Of a stretch of DNA of 64,000 bases, positions 1 to 6,509 are shown one piece after another. The notes beneath the pieces were generated by a model, which saw only the letters and a list, made by a program, of their open reading frames with translations, did no database searches and was not told the DNA's origin. This DNA comes from Acidobacteriota bacterium (GTDB lineage Bacteria; Acidobacteriota; Terriglobia; Terriglobales; Acidobacteriaceae): the NCBI GenBank assembly GCA_013289685.1, contig JABCZL010000003.1, forward strand, positions 124,001 through 188,000, read 5' to 3'. The translations under genes were made by a program, and so were the position numbers. Within the stretch, counting starts at the first letter, position 1. Every line of letters begins with the position of its first letter.

Positions 1-708
1 GCCAAGGTCGACGTACGCGCCCTCGATGTACGCGCTCTTGATGTAACGAAGTTCGACACGATTCCTGGCTTTGTCGACGGCGTTGTCGCCGACTACGGGC
101 GGCTCGACGTGCTGGTCAACAATGCGGGATTCGCCGTGGCAGGTTTTGCGGAAGACATCAAGCTCGATGAATTGCGGCTGCAGTTCGAAACCAATTTTTT
201 CGGCGCGGTTGCCATGACCAAGGCCGCGCTGCCCACGATGCGGCGGCAGCGCTCGGGACACATCATCCAGGTTTCGTCGATCGTGGGATTGCAGGGAGCG
301 GTGACGGTGAGCAGTTATTCGGCTTCGAAGCACGCGCTCGAAGGCTGGAGCGAATCGCTGCGCATGGAAGTACACTCGCTGGGCATTCAAGTCGTGCTGG
401 TCGAGCCGGGATCGTTTCAGACCGACATCTGGACCCGCGGCGCGGTGATGGGAGAGCAGGCCACGAAGCAAACTTCTCCCAACATTCAGCGCAGCCTGCG
501 CATGCGCTCCGTAGTAGAGAAACTTCCCAAAGCCGACCCGATCGTGGTGGCGCGGCTCATCGTCGCCATTGCGCAGAATCCCAATCCCAAGCTGCGGTAT
601 CTCGCCGGGCGCGACGCGAAGTTCCAGCTTGCTATGAAACGCATCCTGCCGTGGAAGTGGTACGAGAAGGTCATCGCAAACTTTCTGAAGATCGATGAAA
701 AGCCTTAA
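1..708 (+). CDS. Short-chain dehydrogenase/reductase, 5' end outside the window
   Basis: This is an NAD(P)-dependent oxidoreductase of the classical SDR family, probably cytoplasmic; the substrate cannot be told. The frame is open from base 1, so the start codon and the glycine-rich cofactor motif lie to the left. Visible are the NNAG motif (LVNNAGFAV, from base 109), the catalytic Ser in VSSIVG, the YSASK active site (Tyr-x-x-x-Lys) and the VEPGSFQTDI segment that follows it in this family. A GTG at 109 is only an internal codon, because the residues before it (GRLDV) belong to the fold. The TAA stop forms the first bases of a long palindromic repeat. Confidence 0.93.
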   Translation, partial: AKVDVRALDVRALDVTKFDTIPGFVDGVVADYGRLDVLVNNAGFAVAGFAEDIKLDELRLQFETNFFGAVAMTKAALPTMRRQRSGHIIQVSSIVGLQGAVTVSSYSASKHALEGWSESLRMEVHSLGIQVVLVEPGSFQTDIWTRGAVMGEQATKQTSPNIQRSLRMRSVVEKLPKADPIVVARLIVAIAQNPNPKLRYLAGRDAKFQLAMKRILPWKWYEKVIANFLKIDEKP

Positions 709-776
709 CCACAGAGGACACGGAGGAACACAGAGGAACAAGAACCTCTGTGTTCCTCCGTGTCCTCCGCGGTTAA
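705..776. repeat. Long hairpin repeat, CCACAGAGG family, copy 1
   Basis: Two 30-base arms (707-736 and 745-774) match at 28 of 30 positions around an 8-base loop. The arms are built from CACAGAGGA-like units. The TAA stop of the SDR gene (706-708) lies in its TTAACC edge. Related copies lie at 16010-16073 (both arms) and 32532-32562 (one arm). In RNA it would form a very stable hairpin and could end transcription or protect the SDR message. Confidence 0.85.
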
Positions 777-781
777 TGGTT

Positions 782-1225
782 TTAAGGTTTGGCGTCGAGA
801 TCCATTAGCTTGACGGGCAAGTCCCAGTGAGCGTCGAGGATTTCGAAGCGGCGCTGCTCTTCGCGTTGAAAGGTATCCTGGTCAGGGTACATCTGTTTTT
901 GCAGCGCGGCCTCGTCGAAAGGCTCGTTGGCGACGGTGGCGTTCTTGAAGACGATGGTCACGCGGAAATCCCAGCGGCCGTCTTCGGTGGTGTGATAGCG
1001 CGGCTGGTCCATCCAGACTTTTGTGATGCGGCCCATCTCGGCTTCTTTTTTAAGAACGGGATAGTGGTTCTTCTTGAACAGCTTGAGGAATTCGTCGGCG
1101 TGCCCCCACTTGGTTTTGTAGTAGTACTCCACCACAAAGGGGCGGTCGGTGGCAGCGGACTGCGCGTGTATGGTAATCGGAACGGCGATAGCGACGAGCA
1201 GCAGGGCGGCGAGAACGTGGCGCAT
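782..1225 (-). CDS. Secreted protein of unknown function
   Basis: A 147-residue protein with an N-terminal signal peptide (MRHVLAALLLVAIAVP, predicted cleavage after IHAQS). The mature part is charged and aromatic (FVVEYYYKTKWGHADEF) and may be a small alpha/beta fold, but I recognise no family. The start at 1225 is chosen because CCAAGGAGGATCC, a near-perfect Shine-Dalgarno, lies five bases upstream. A longer reading from 1264 would add 13 residues without such a site. It stands alone, convergent with the SDR gene. Confidence 0.75.
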   Translation of the reverse strand: MRHVLAALLLVAIAVPITIHAQSAATDRPFVVEYYYKTKWGHADEFLKLFKKNHYPVLKKEAEMGRITKVWMDQPRYHTTEDGRWDFRVTIVFKNATVANEPFDEAALQKQMYPDQDTFQREEQRRFEILDAHWDLPVKLMDLDAKP

Positions 1226-1337
1226 GGATCCTCCTTGGACTGGGTGCTTCTGCTTGTACACCAAGGCGTGGTTCGCAGCAATAGGCAGGGGCGTGTGAGA
1301 ATTCCCTGAAGCGATGGAGACTGCGGCCGCGGGGTAG

Positions 1338-1398
1338 GGATTCTTCGACTGCGTAGCCGTTCGCTCCGCGAGCGGCCACTTCGCTCAGAATGACAAGT
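1338..1398. repeat. Dispersed palindrome, TTCTTCGACT...CTCAGAATGACAAG family
   Basis: This short stretch begins GGATTCTTCGACTGCG and ends CGCTCAGAATGACAAG. The same ends occur at 12171-12232 and, as clearer inverted ends, at 52482-52591; a degenerate copy is at 17295-17340. It lies between divergent genes, and its last bases provide the ATG of the following coding region if that start is used. Confidence 0.7.
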
Positions 1399-1797
1399 CT
1401 AAATTATAGCGAGGGAAGATTGACAGAGTTCAACGACGAACAGCAGATCTTGAAACTCTTTGAGGACGGTGACCGGGCGCTGATCGCGGGCGATGTTGCC
1501 GAACTCTCGCGCATCTACGCCGACGATTACGTGCAGTACGACGAGTCCGGTGAGACTTCCACGAAATCGGACTTGATCCAAAAGCTCACTTCCGGCACAC
1601 TCCGCCTCGTCTCCATGACCTCAACCGGCCGCCGCATTCGGATTCTGCGCGACGACGTGGCCATCGTTCACGGCTCTGAGGATGACATCGTCGAGCAAGG
1701 CGGAAAGCGATTCCCTGCTCGCTATGTGTATATGGATGTGGTGGTGAAGCGAAGTGGAAGGTGGCAGATTGTGGGGTCGCAGCTGGCGCGGCCGTAG
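1390..1797 (+). CDS. SnoaL-like / DUF4440 (NTF2-fold) protein
   Basis: A small cytoplasmic protein of the NTF2-like superfamily. The pattern is typical of the DUF4440 group: an N-terminal helix (EQQILKLFEDGDRALIAGD), then YADDYVQYDESGE, an R-I-R-I-L-R-D-D-V-A-I-V-H-G strand and a final strand VVKRSGRWQIVGSQ. Such proteins are steroid-isomerase-like or ligand-binding, and no reaction can be given. The ATG at 1390 sits inside a dispersed repeat. A TTG at 1420, preceded by GCGAGGGA, may be the true start and would remove ten residues. Confidence 0.8.
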   Translation: MTSLNYSEGRLTEFNDEQQILKLFEDGDRALIAGDVAELSRIYADDYVQYDESGETSTKSDLIQKLTSGTLRLVSMTSTGRRIRILRDDVAIVHGSEDDIVEQGGKRFPARYVYMDVVVKRSGRWQIVGSQLARP

Positions 1798-1819
1798 ACA
1801 ATCTCTTCGGGAGCAACGC

Positions 1820-1828
1820 TGCTAGAAT
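1820..1828 (+). promoter_or_regulatory. Candidate extended -10 promoter, TGCTAGAAT
   Basis: TGCTAGAAT matches an extended -10 element (TGn followed by TANNAT), with its end 27 bases before the GTG of the M50 protease gene. The same pattern precedes several other rightward genes in this window. Confidence 0.5.
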
Positions 1829-1855
1829 GGCTCGTATTTCTCCAGAGGGTCGAAA

Positions 1856-2422
1856 GTGGCGCCCCTTTTCAAACTCGCAAATCCGATCCGCTTCGACAAG
1901 AAGACGAAGATCGGTCAAGTCCGTGGAGTAGACGCGTTCGTACATTGGACCGTCTTTCTCGTTGCTGCGGTGATTCTGGCGGGAGTTTTGAGGCGGCCAG
2001 GGTTGACGCTTCTGGGTTTGGCGGCGTACTGGGGAGTGCTGCTCGTTCATGAGACTGGACATTTGATCGCGGCCCAGCGCCTGGGGTGTCAGGTCTTTTC
2101 GATTGAGCTCTATCCCATCTTTGGCATCACGCGATTCGGGACACCTTGGTCGCGCCTCGACCACTGCAAGATCGCGTGGGCTGGCGTGCTGGCACAGGCG
2201 GTAGTTGCAGTTCCTTTGGTAGCTTGGGTTGCCGTGTTCGGTTACACGCGCTTTGAAGCCCTGAATATGCTCTTTGCCATTCTCGGCTTCTTCAGTCTGG
2301 GAGTCGCGATTTTCAATCTGCTTCCCGCGCCACCGCTCGACGGGGCTACGGCGTGGGGAATATTTCCGGCACTCTTAGCGCAGCGCCGCAGCAGAGACAC
2401 AAACCCACGCAAATACCGCTGA
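1856..2422 (+). CDS. Site-2-protease-like membrane metalloprotease (M50)
   Basis: A 188-residue polytopic inner-membrane protein of peptidase family M50, zinc-dependent proteases that cut within or near membranes. The zinc motif HETGH (His65, Glu66, His69) sits in a hydrophobic helix. The second conserved site, NLLPAPPLDG (Asn154, Asp162), supplies the third ligand. It has four to five membrane segments and no PDZ domain, so it is a minimal member whose substrate is unknown. The start is GTG at 1856, with AGAGGG eight bases upstream. It stands alone, so no anti-sigma-factor partner is suggested. Confidence 0.88.
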   Translation: MAPLFKLANPIRFDKKTKIGQVRGVDAFVHWTVFLVAAVILAGVLRRPGLTLLGLAAYWGVLLVHETGHLIAAQRLGCQVFSIELYPIFGITRFGTPWSRLDHCKIAWAGVLAQAVVAVPLVAWVAVFGYTRFEALNMLFAILGFFSLGVAIFNLLPAPPLDGATAWGIFPALLAQRRSRDTNPRKYR

Positions 2423-2443
2423 GCGTACTCAAGTCCCTCTGCA

Positions 2444-2477
2444 ATTACTGACGGCTGACCGCTGACCGCTGGGAGCT
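2444..2477. repeat. CTGACGGCTGACCGCTGACC-type repeat at the DedA stop codon
   Basis: Three tandem GCTGACCGC-like units, followed by GGGAGCTG. They encode the C-terminal tail and stop codon of the DedA gene on the minus strand. The tandem build and the intergenic edge fit a short dispersed repeat. Confidence 0.6.
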
Positions 2478-3089
2478 GATTCTGTTCTGCCAGTGGCTCC
2501 AAATAAAATACGCTACACCCACTAGAAGCACGACTCCGGTCACCGCGTCGAACTTGTGGAAGTATTTTCCCAACTCGCGCCAGTTCTCGCCCAGTTTCAT
2601 CCCAAGATAAGCCAGGCCCAGGCACCAGGGCCACGATCCCAGGAATGTGTAGAGATGAAAACGGCCGCGGGGCATGCGGGCGATTCCGGCGGGGAGCGCG
2701 ATGAAGGTGCGGATCACGGGTAGCAGGCGGCCCACGAACACGGCGAGATATCCCCAGCGGGCGAAGAAGCGGTCAGCCCAGTCGAGCTCGCGGCGTCCCA
2801 TGAGAATCCAGCGGCCGTAGCGCTCGACCAGCGGACGCCCACCGTAGCATCCAATCTCGTAGGCGACCAGTGAACCCAGGTTGCAGCCGATGGCACCAGC
2901 GGTAGCGACCCACAGCAGCTTGAAGGTGCCCTGGAAGACGAGGTATCCGGCAAACGGCATGATCAATTCGGAAGGCAGCGGGATGCAGGCCGACTCGATC
3001 GCCATAAGCAGCGCGACGCCTGCATAGCCGGTCACGGAGATAACCTTGCTGATAAAGACGAATAGGATGACGAGTATTTTTTCAGTCAT
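2445..3089 (-). CDS. DedA / SNARE-associated (VTT domain) membrane protein
   Basis: An inner-membrane protein of the DedA family; members with known roles flip undecaprenyl phosphate or other lipids. It shows the family hallmarks: ESACIPLPSELIMPFAGYL near residues 30-50, then a Gly-rich helix, and the FVGRLLPVIRTFIALPAG re-entrant motif with its conserved Arg. About five membrane segments are visible. The start at 3089 (MTEKILVILF) is preferred to 3140, whose extra 17 residues come from a repeat. The last residues (SSQRSAVSRQ) and the stop are likewise encoded by a CTGACCGCTGACC repeat, so the C-terminus has probably been altered by an insertion. Confidence 0.92.
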   Translation of the reverse strand: MTEKILVILFVFISKVISVTGYAGVALLMAIESACIPLPSELIMPFAGYLVFQGTFKLLWVATAGAIGCNLGSLVAYEIGCYGGRPLVERYGRWILMGRRELDWADRFFARWGYLAVFVGRLLPVIRTFIALPAGIARMPRGRFHLYTFLGSWPWCLGLAYLGMKLGENWRELGKYFHKFDAVTGVVLLVGVAYFIWSHWQNRISSQRSAVSRQ

Positions 3090-3099
3090 GGGAAGAAAC

Positions 3100-3250
3100 A
3101 GGTTAGCAGCCGCCGGTTGCCAGCCGCCAGTTGCCAGCAAATGGGAATCCGCTAACCGCCTTGCAGGCTCTATTTTTAGTGTAGCCGAAATTTTAGAGGC
3201 AGTAGGCTTGGTCCACTGGCGACTGGAAGGTGGTCGCTGGCAGCTGGTTT
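3100..3250. repeat. GCCAGTTGCCAGC-type repeats with inverted partner
   Basis: Bases 3100-3140 hold tandem GCCGCCGGTTGCCAGCC units. Bases 3211-3250 hold a related inverted partner (CTGGCGACTGG...GCTGGCAGCTGG). The pair fills most of the gap between the DedA start and the next leftward gene, and could fold back on itself. Confidence 0.6.
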
Positions 3251-3251
3251 C

Positions 3252-3476
3252 TTAGAACGAGCCTTCCTGAGTGAACGCGTAGCCGGGCAAAGTGGCGCCC
3301 TCGGGACCCTTGGTGACTTTTACGCGGACGGTGGGGGCGTCGGGAGCAGTAATTCCAGCGGGCCGCAGGATGGCGAATTGCGAAAACACTTCGCTGTAGA
3401 CTTTGGTGACCAGGTAATCCTGGCCGTCGGCGTCACTGCGCCACACTTGGCCGAGCTGAATCGAACTGACTGCCAT
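3252..3476 (-). CDS. Small conserved-looking protein of unknown function
   Basis: A 74-residue protein without signal peptide or membrane segment (MAVSSIQLGQVWRSDADGQD). It has an SH3-like feel: GQVWRSD, DYLVTKVYSE, and a positively charged strand RVKVTKG. I do not recognise the family. A CAGGAAAA Shine-Dalgarno lies seven bases before the ATG, and codon use is like that of its neighbours, which supports translation. Confidence 0.6.
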   Translation of the reverse strand: MAVSSIQLGQVWRSDADGQDYLVTKVYSEVFSQFAILRPAGITAPDAPTVRVKVTKGPEGATLPGYAFTQEGSF

Positions 3477-3589
3477 GGAATTTTCCTGACTCTCGCTGGA
3501 TTACCTTCAGACTACCGGGGCGCGCGAGAGGCGTCAATTCCCAGGCAGGTTACCGTTGGACAACCCGCGGCCTCGCGGATGGCCCGCTC

Positions 3590-3598
3590 TGCTAAGAT
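3590..3598 (+). promoter_or_regulatory. Candidate extended -10 promoter, TGCTAAGAT, for nth
   Basis: TGCTAAGAT fits the extended -10 pattern and ends 21 bases before the nth start codon. That leaves room for a short leader containing the AAGGAG ribosome site. Confidence 0.5.
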
Positions 3599-3619
3599 GT
3601 TGGGCCCAAGGAGACGCTC

Positions 3620-4504
3620 ATGGCTCGTGGTGTAACTCCGCGCCAGCCCGCCCGCACCGGCCGTCAGGACAAAGTTCGTGCGAGCACCGTCACTCGTGTG
3701 GGAACGGGCACTCGTGGAGGGACGGGCGCCCTCGCACGTCCAAGCCGAGGCAAAGCCTCGGCAGCAGCCCCGAAAGCGCGCAAGAATGCAAAAGGAAAAT
3801 CCGAGGCCGACCCCAAAATCAAGGGCTACAACCCCGTGGCTCCCGAGCGAGTGGCGGAAATTCTGCGCCGTCTCGACCAACTGTACCCCGAGGTCACCTG
3901 CGCCTTGACGCACGCGAGCGCGTGGGAGTTGCTAGTGGCAACGATCCTTTCAGCGCAATCCACCGACGCGAACGTGAACCGGGTTACGCCCGAATTGTTC
4001 CGCAAATATCCGACGGTCGAGGCCTTTGCCGCACTCACTCCGGAACAACTGGAGCCGGACGTGCGGTCCACCGGATTCTTCCGCAATAAATCGAAGTCGG
4101 TGGTGGGCGCGGCGAAAAAGATCATCGCGGACTTCGGCGGGCACGTCCCGGACGAAATGGACAAGCTGCTGACTCTACCAGGCGTCGCGCGCAAAACTGC
4201 GAATGTTGTCTTGGGATCGTGGTTCAAGAAGGCCGAAGGTGTGGTGGTCGATACGCACGTGCACCGCATCTCGCGGCGGCTGGAACTCACCACCGAGAAT
4301 GATCCGCAGAAGATCGAGCAGGATCTGATGAAGATCATCCCACGCGAGAAGTGGATACTGTTCTCGCACCAGATCATCTGGCACGGGCGCAAGTTGTGCA
4401 TCGCGCGCAAGCCCAAGTGCGCGGATTGTGCGCTGGAGAACATTTGTCACGCTGCGGATAAAACCTGGAGCACGGTCGAATTGCACAAGAACGCCAAAGC
4501 GTGA
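3620..4504 (+). CDS. nth: Endonuclease III (DNA glycosylase / AP lyase)
   Basis: Base-excision repair enzyme that removes oxidised pyrimidines and cuts at abasic sites. The core (about residues 70-285) has the helix-hairpin-helix LPGVARKTANVVL with catalytic Lys192, the catalytic Asp211 in VVDTHVHR, and the iron-sulphur loop Cys260-x6-Cys267-x2-Cys270-x5-Cys276. An AAGGAG site eight bases before the ATG supports this start. The protein is unusually long (294 residues against about 210-220). The first 68 residues are Arg/Lys/Ala/Gly-rich, of low complexity, and partly encoded by a palindrome at 3744-3762. They may be a disordered DNA-binding tail. Confidence 0.95.
   Translation: MARGVTPRQPARTGRQDKVRASTVTRVGTGTRGGTGALARPSRGKASAAAPKARKNAKGKSEADPKIKGYNPVAPERVAEILRRLDQLYPEVTCALTHASAWELLVATILSAQSTDANVNRVTPELFRKYPTVEAFAALTPEQLEPDVRSTGFFRNKSKSVVGAAKKIIADFGGHVPDEMDKLLTLPGVARKTANVVLGSWFKKAEGVVVDTHVHRISRRLELTTENDPQKIEQDLMKIIPREKWILFSHQIIWHGRKLCIARKPKCADCALENICHAADKTWSTVELHKNAKA
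3744..3762. repeat. Perfect mini-hairpin inside the nth leader region
   Basis: GCCGAGGC, loop AAA, GCCTCGGC: a perfect 8-base stem translated within the N-terminal extension of endonuclease III. The preceding GGAGGGACGGGCGCCCTCGC looks like the GGGACGGGCGCC repeats found between genes elsewhere here. Confidence 0.6.
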
Positions 4505-4522
4505 CCACGGTGGCGCGCGAAG

Positions 4523-6412
4523 CTACTCACGCCCCAGTTCATTTAGCACAGGCGCAGAAAGACCACGCATCCGGCGCTTTCCCGGATTGATCTGACTAAA
4601 CACGATCACCTCGTTCGCGCCATTTTGGAGCCAGGGAGCGGGCACGTACAGAGTCTGTTGCGGACCCAGATTCCAGAAGCGGCCGAGGGCATGGCCATTG
4701 ATCCAGACAGCTCCCTTGCCCCAGCCGCGGGTGTCGAGGAAAGTGTCTCCGGGGCTGTACAGGCCGAATCGGCCACGATAGAACGCTGGCTCGTTCGGCG
4801 TGTTGGGGCTCGCCTTTGAGAAACGGAGCTTCGAGAGATCGTGCATCGAAAACGGAGAGGCCTGCCAGAGATCGTCCATCGGCAAGGGGAAGACCTGCCA
4901 ACCTAACAGTTCCTTACCGGCAAGAATCATGGAGCCGTCGATTCCCTGCCGCTCTTTACGTAACTCGGTGGTGAAATTGATGCGGCCCGTGCCTTCGACG
5001 AGGATGTCGAGCGTCGCATTGGCGCCAACCTCGATGCGGAGTCGATCTTCTTTCTTGCGGCGGTCGAGCGTGCCCGCAAGTTTGCCATTGATGAAGATGC
5101 GAGCGTAGCTGCGCAATTCGTGAATCACCAGCTCCCCGACGAGGGCTTCCTTAATTTTCGTGCGGTACAGGATGTAGCCGTAGGACTGGCCGAACATCTC
5201 CATCGAGCGTGGCCGCTCAACGCTGTGCGAAGCCGGCAGGTTGGTCCACAGGGGAGCGCTCTCGGCCAACTCAAACTCCGGCACTTCGATCACCGGCAAA
5301 GGCGCTGGCGGATCGGGAATCGTTACGCCCGGGCGATGCCTCGCGATCACATCGCGGAATGCGAAATATTTCCTGGTCAGCGCGCCCGACTCGCTCACCG
5401 GAGAATCGTAGTCGTAGCTGGTGACGTCGGGCTCGTAGACTTTCTGCCAGTTGGCGCCATTCATGAAGCCGAAGCTGGTTCCACCGTGAAACATGTAGAG
5501 GTTGATCGAGTATCCCTGGCTCAGGATCCAATCGAGTTCCTGCGCCTGCTGGGTGGCGTCGGTCGTCTGATGTTTCTCGCCCCAGTGGTCGAACCATCCG
5601 TCCCAATACTCGCCGCTCATCAGGGGCCGGCCGGGGCGAAACTTCTGCAGCTTGGCGAATTCCGCTTTGGCCTCGCCGGGACCGAAGTTCACGACGGCAT
5701 GAATGCCGGGCAGCGTTCCGGCGGGCAGCTCGTCGCCCCCATCAGCGGTGTAGAGCAGGACCTCGCCGAGGCCTGCATTTTGCAGCGCGGCGAGAATGCG
5801 CTTCATGTAGTCATGATCGTCATTTGGCGATCCGCCGAAAGACCCGTACTCGTTCTCGACCTGCACAGCGATGATGGGTCCGCCGTGCGTGATCTGCAGA
5901 GGGGCTAGTTCCCTGCCGAGCCTTTGCAGCCATCGTTCCGCCGGCGCCAGGAATTTTTCGTCGGCGCTGCGCAGAACAATGTTGGGATCGGCGAGAAGCC
6001 AGGCGGGCAGGCCTCCGAGATCCCACTCGGCGCACGCGTATGGCCCGGGACGCAGGATGACGTAGAGACCTTCCTCCTGGGCGATGCGGACGAAGGTGGC
6101 AACGTCGAGCGATCCCGCGAAATCGTAAACTCCAGGCTTGGGCTCGTGCAGGTTCCAGAACACATACGTCGAGATGGTGTTCAGGCCCATGGCGCGCGCC
6201 TTCTTCAGGCGGTCGCGCCAGTACTCGCGTGGAATGCGCTCGTAGTGAAGTTCGCCCGAGATGATTTGCAGAGGCTTGCCGTCCAGCTCAAAGTGATCGC
6301 CTGCGATGGCGATGTGGTGAGGCGGCGTGTTCTCGCCACCTGCGACTGACGATGCAAGCGCTGTACACAGAAAGGCCGCGAGAAGGGCGCGTCGACGCGT
6401 AGAAGCGTTCAT
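4523..6412 (-). CDS. Secreted beta-galactosidase, GH35
   Basis: Glycoside hydrolase family 35 enzyme that removes terminal beta-galactose from plant or microbial polysaccharides, probably periplasmic or exported (signal peptide residues 1-25, ending SSVAGG). The TIM barrel starts near residue 45. The catalytic acid is Glu188 in QVENEYG and the nucleophile is Glu268 in MSGEYWDGWFDHWG. The GGTSFGFMNGANW and TSYDYDSPV motifs follow. The C-terminal 250 residues form beta-sandwich jelly-roll domains (KGAVWINGHALGRFW). Full length for the family. It is divergent from the S9 peptidase gene and convergent with nth, so it is a single-gene unit. Confidence 0.95.
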   Translation of the reverse strand: MNASTRRRALLAAFLCTALASSVAGGENTPPHHIAIAGDHFELDGKPLQIISGELHYERIPREYWRDRLKKARAMGLNTISTYVFWNLHEPKPGVYDFAGSLDVATFVRIAQEEGLYVILRPGPYACAEWDLGGLPAWLLADPNIVLRSADEKFLAPAERWLQRLGRELAPLQITHGGPIIAVQVENEYGSFGGSPNDDHDYMKRILAALQNAGLGEVLLYTADGGDELPAGTLPGIHAVVNFGPGEAKAEFAKLQKFRPGRPLMSGEYWDGWFDHWGEKHQTTDATQQAQELDWILSQGYSINLYMFHGGTSFGFMNGANWQKVYEPDVTSYDYDSPVSESGALTRKYFAFRDVIARHRPGVTIPDPPAPLPVIEVPEFELAESAPLWTNLPASHSVERPRSMEMFGQSYGYILYRTKIKEALVGELVIHELRSYARIFINGKLAGTLDRRKKEDRLRIEVGANATLDILVEGTGRINFTTELRKERQGIDGSMILAGKELLGWQVFPLPMDDLWQASPFSMHDLSKLRFSKASPNTPNEPAFYRGRFGLYSPGDTFLDTRGWGKGAVWINGHALGRFWNLGPQQTLYVPAPWLQNGANEVIVFSQINPGKRRMRGLSAPVLNELGRE

Positions 6413-6468
6413 GGATTATGGATCGTAGCCCTGATCAATATGAGGCGCGGAACGACAGAAAGCGCCTC

Positions 6469-6477
6469 TGCTAGACT
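6469..6477 (+). promoter_or_regulatory. Candidate extended -10 promoter, TGCTAGACT
   Basis: TGCTAGACT, in the 97-base gap between divergent genes, resembles the extended -10 elements before other genes here. Its end lies 32 bases upstream of the S9 peptidase start. Confidence 0.4.
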
Positions 6478-6509
6478 CTCCTTTTTACCTTACCTTGAGG
6501 ATTCGCGCC

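Noticed and set aside
827-1309. A 160-codon plus-strand open frame
   Set aside because: It is opposite a secreted protein gene with a strong ribosome site and signal peptide, and has no family match of its own.
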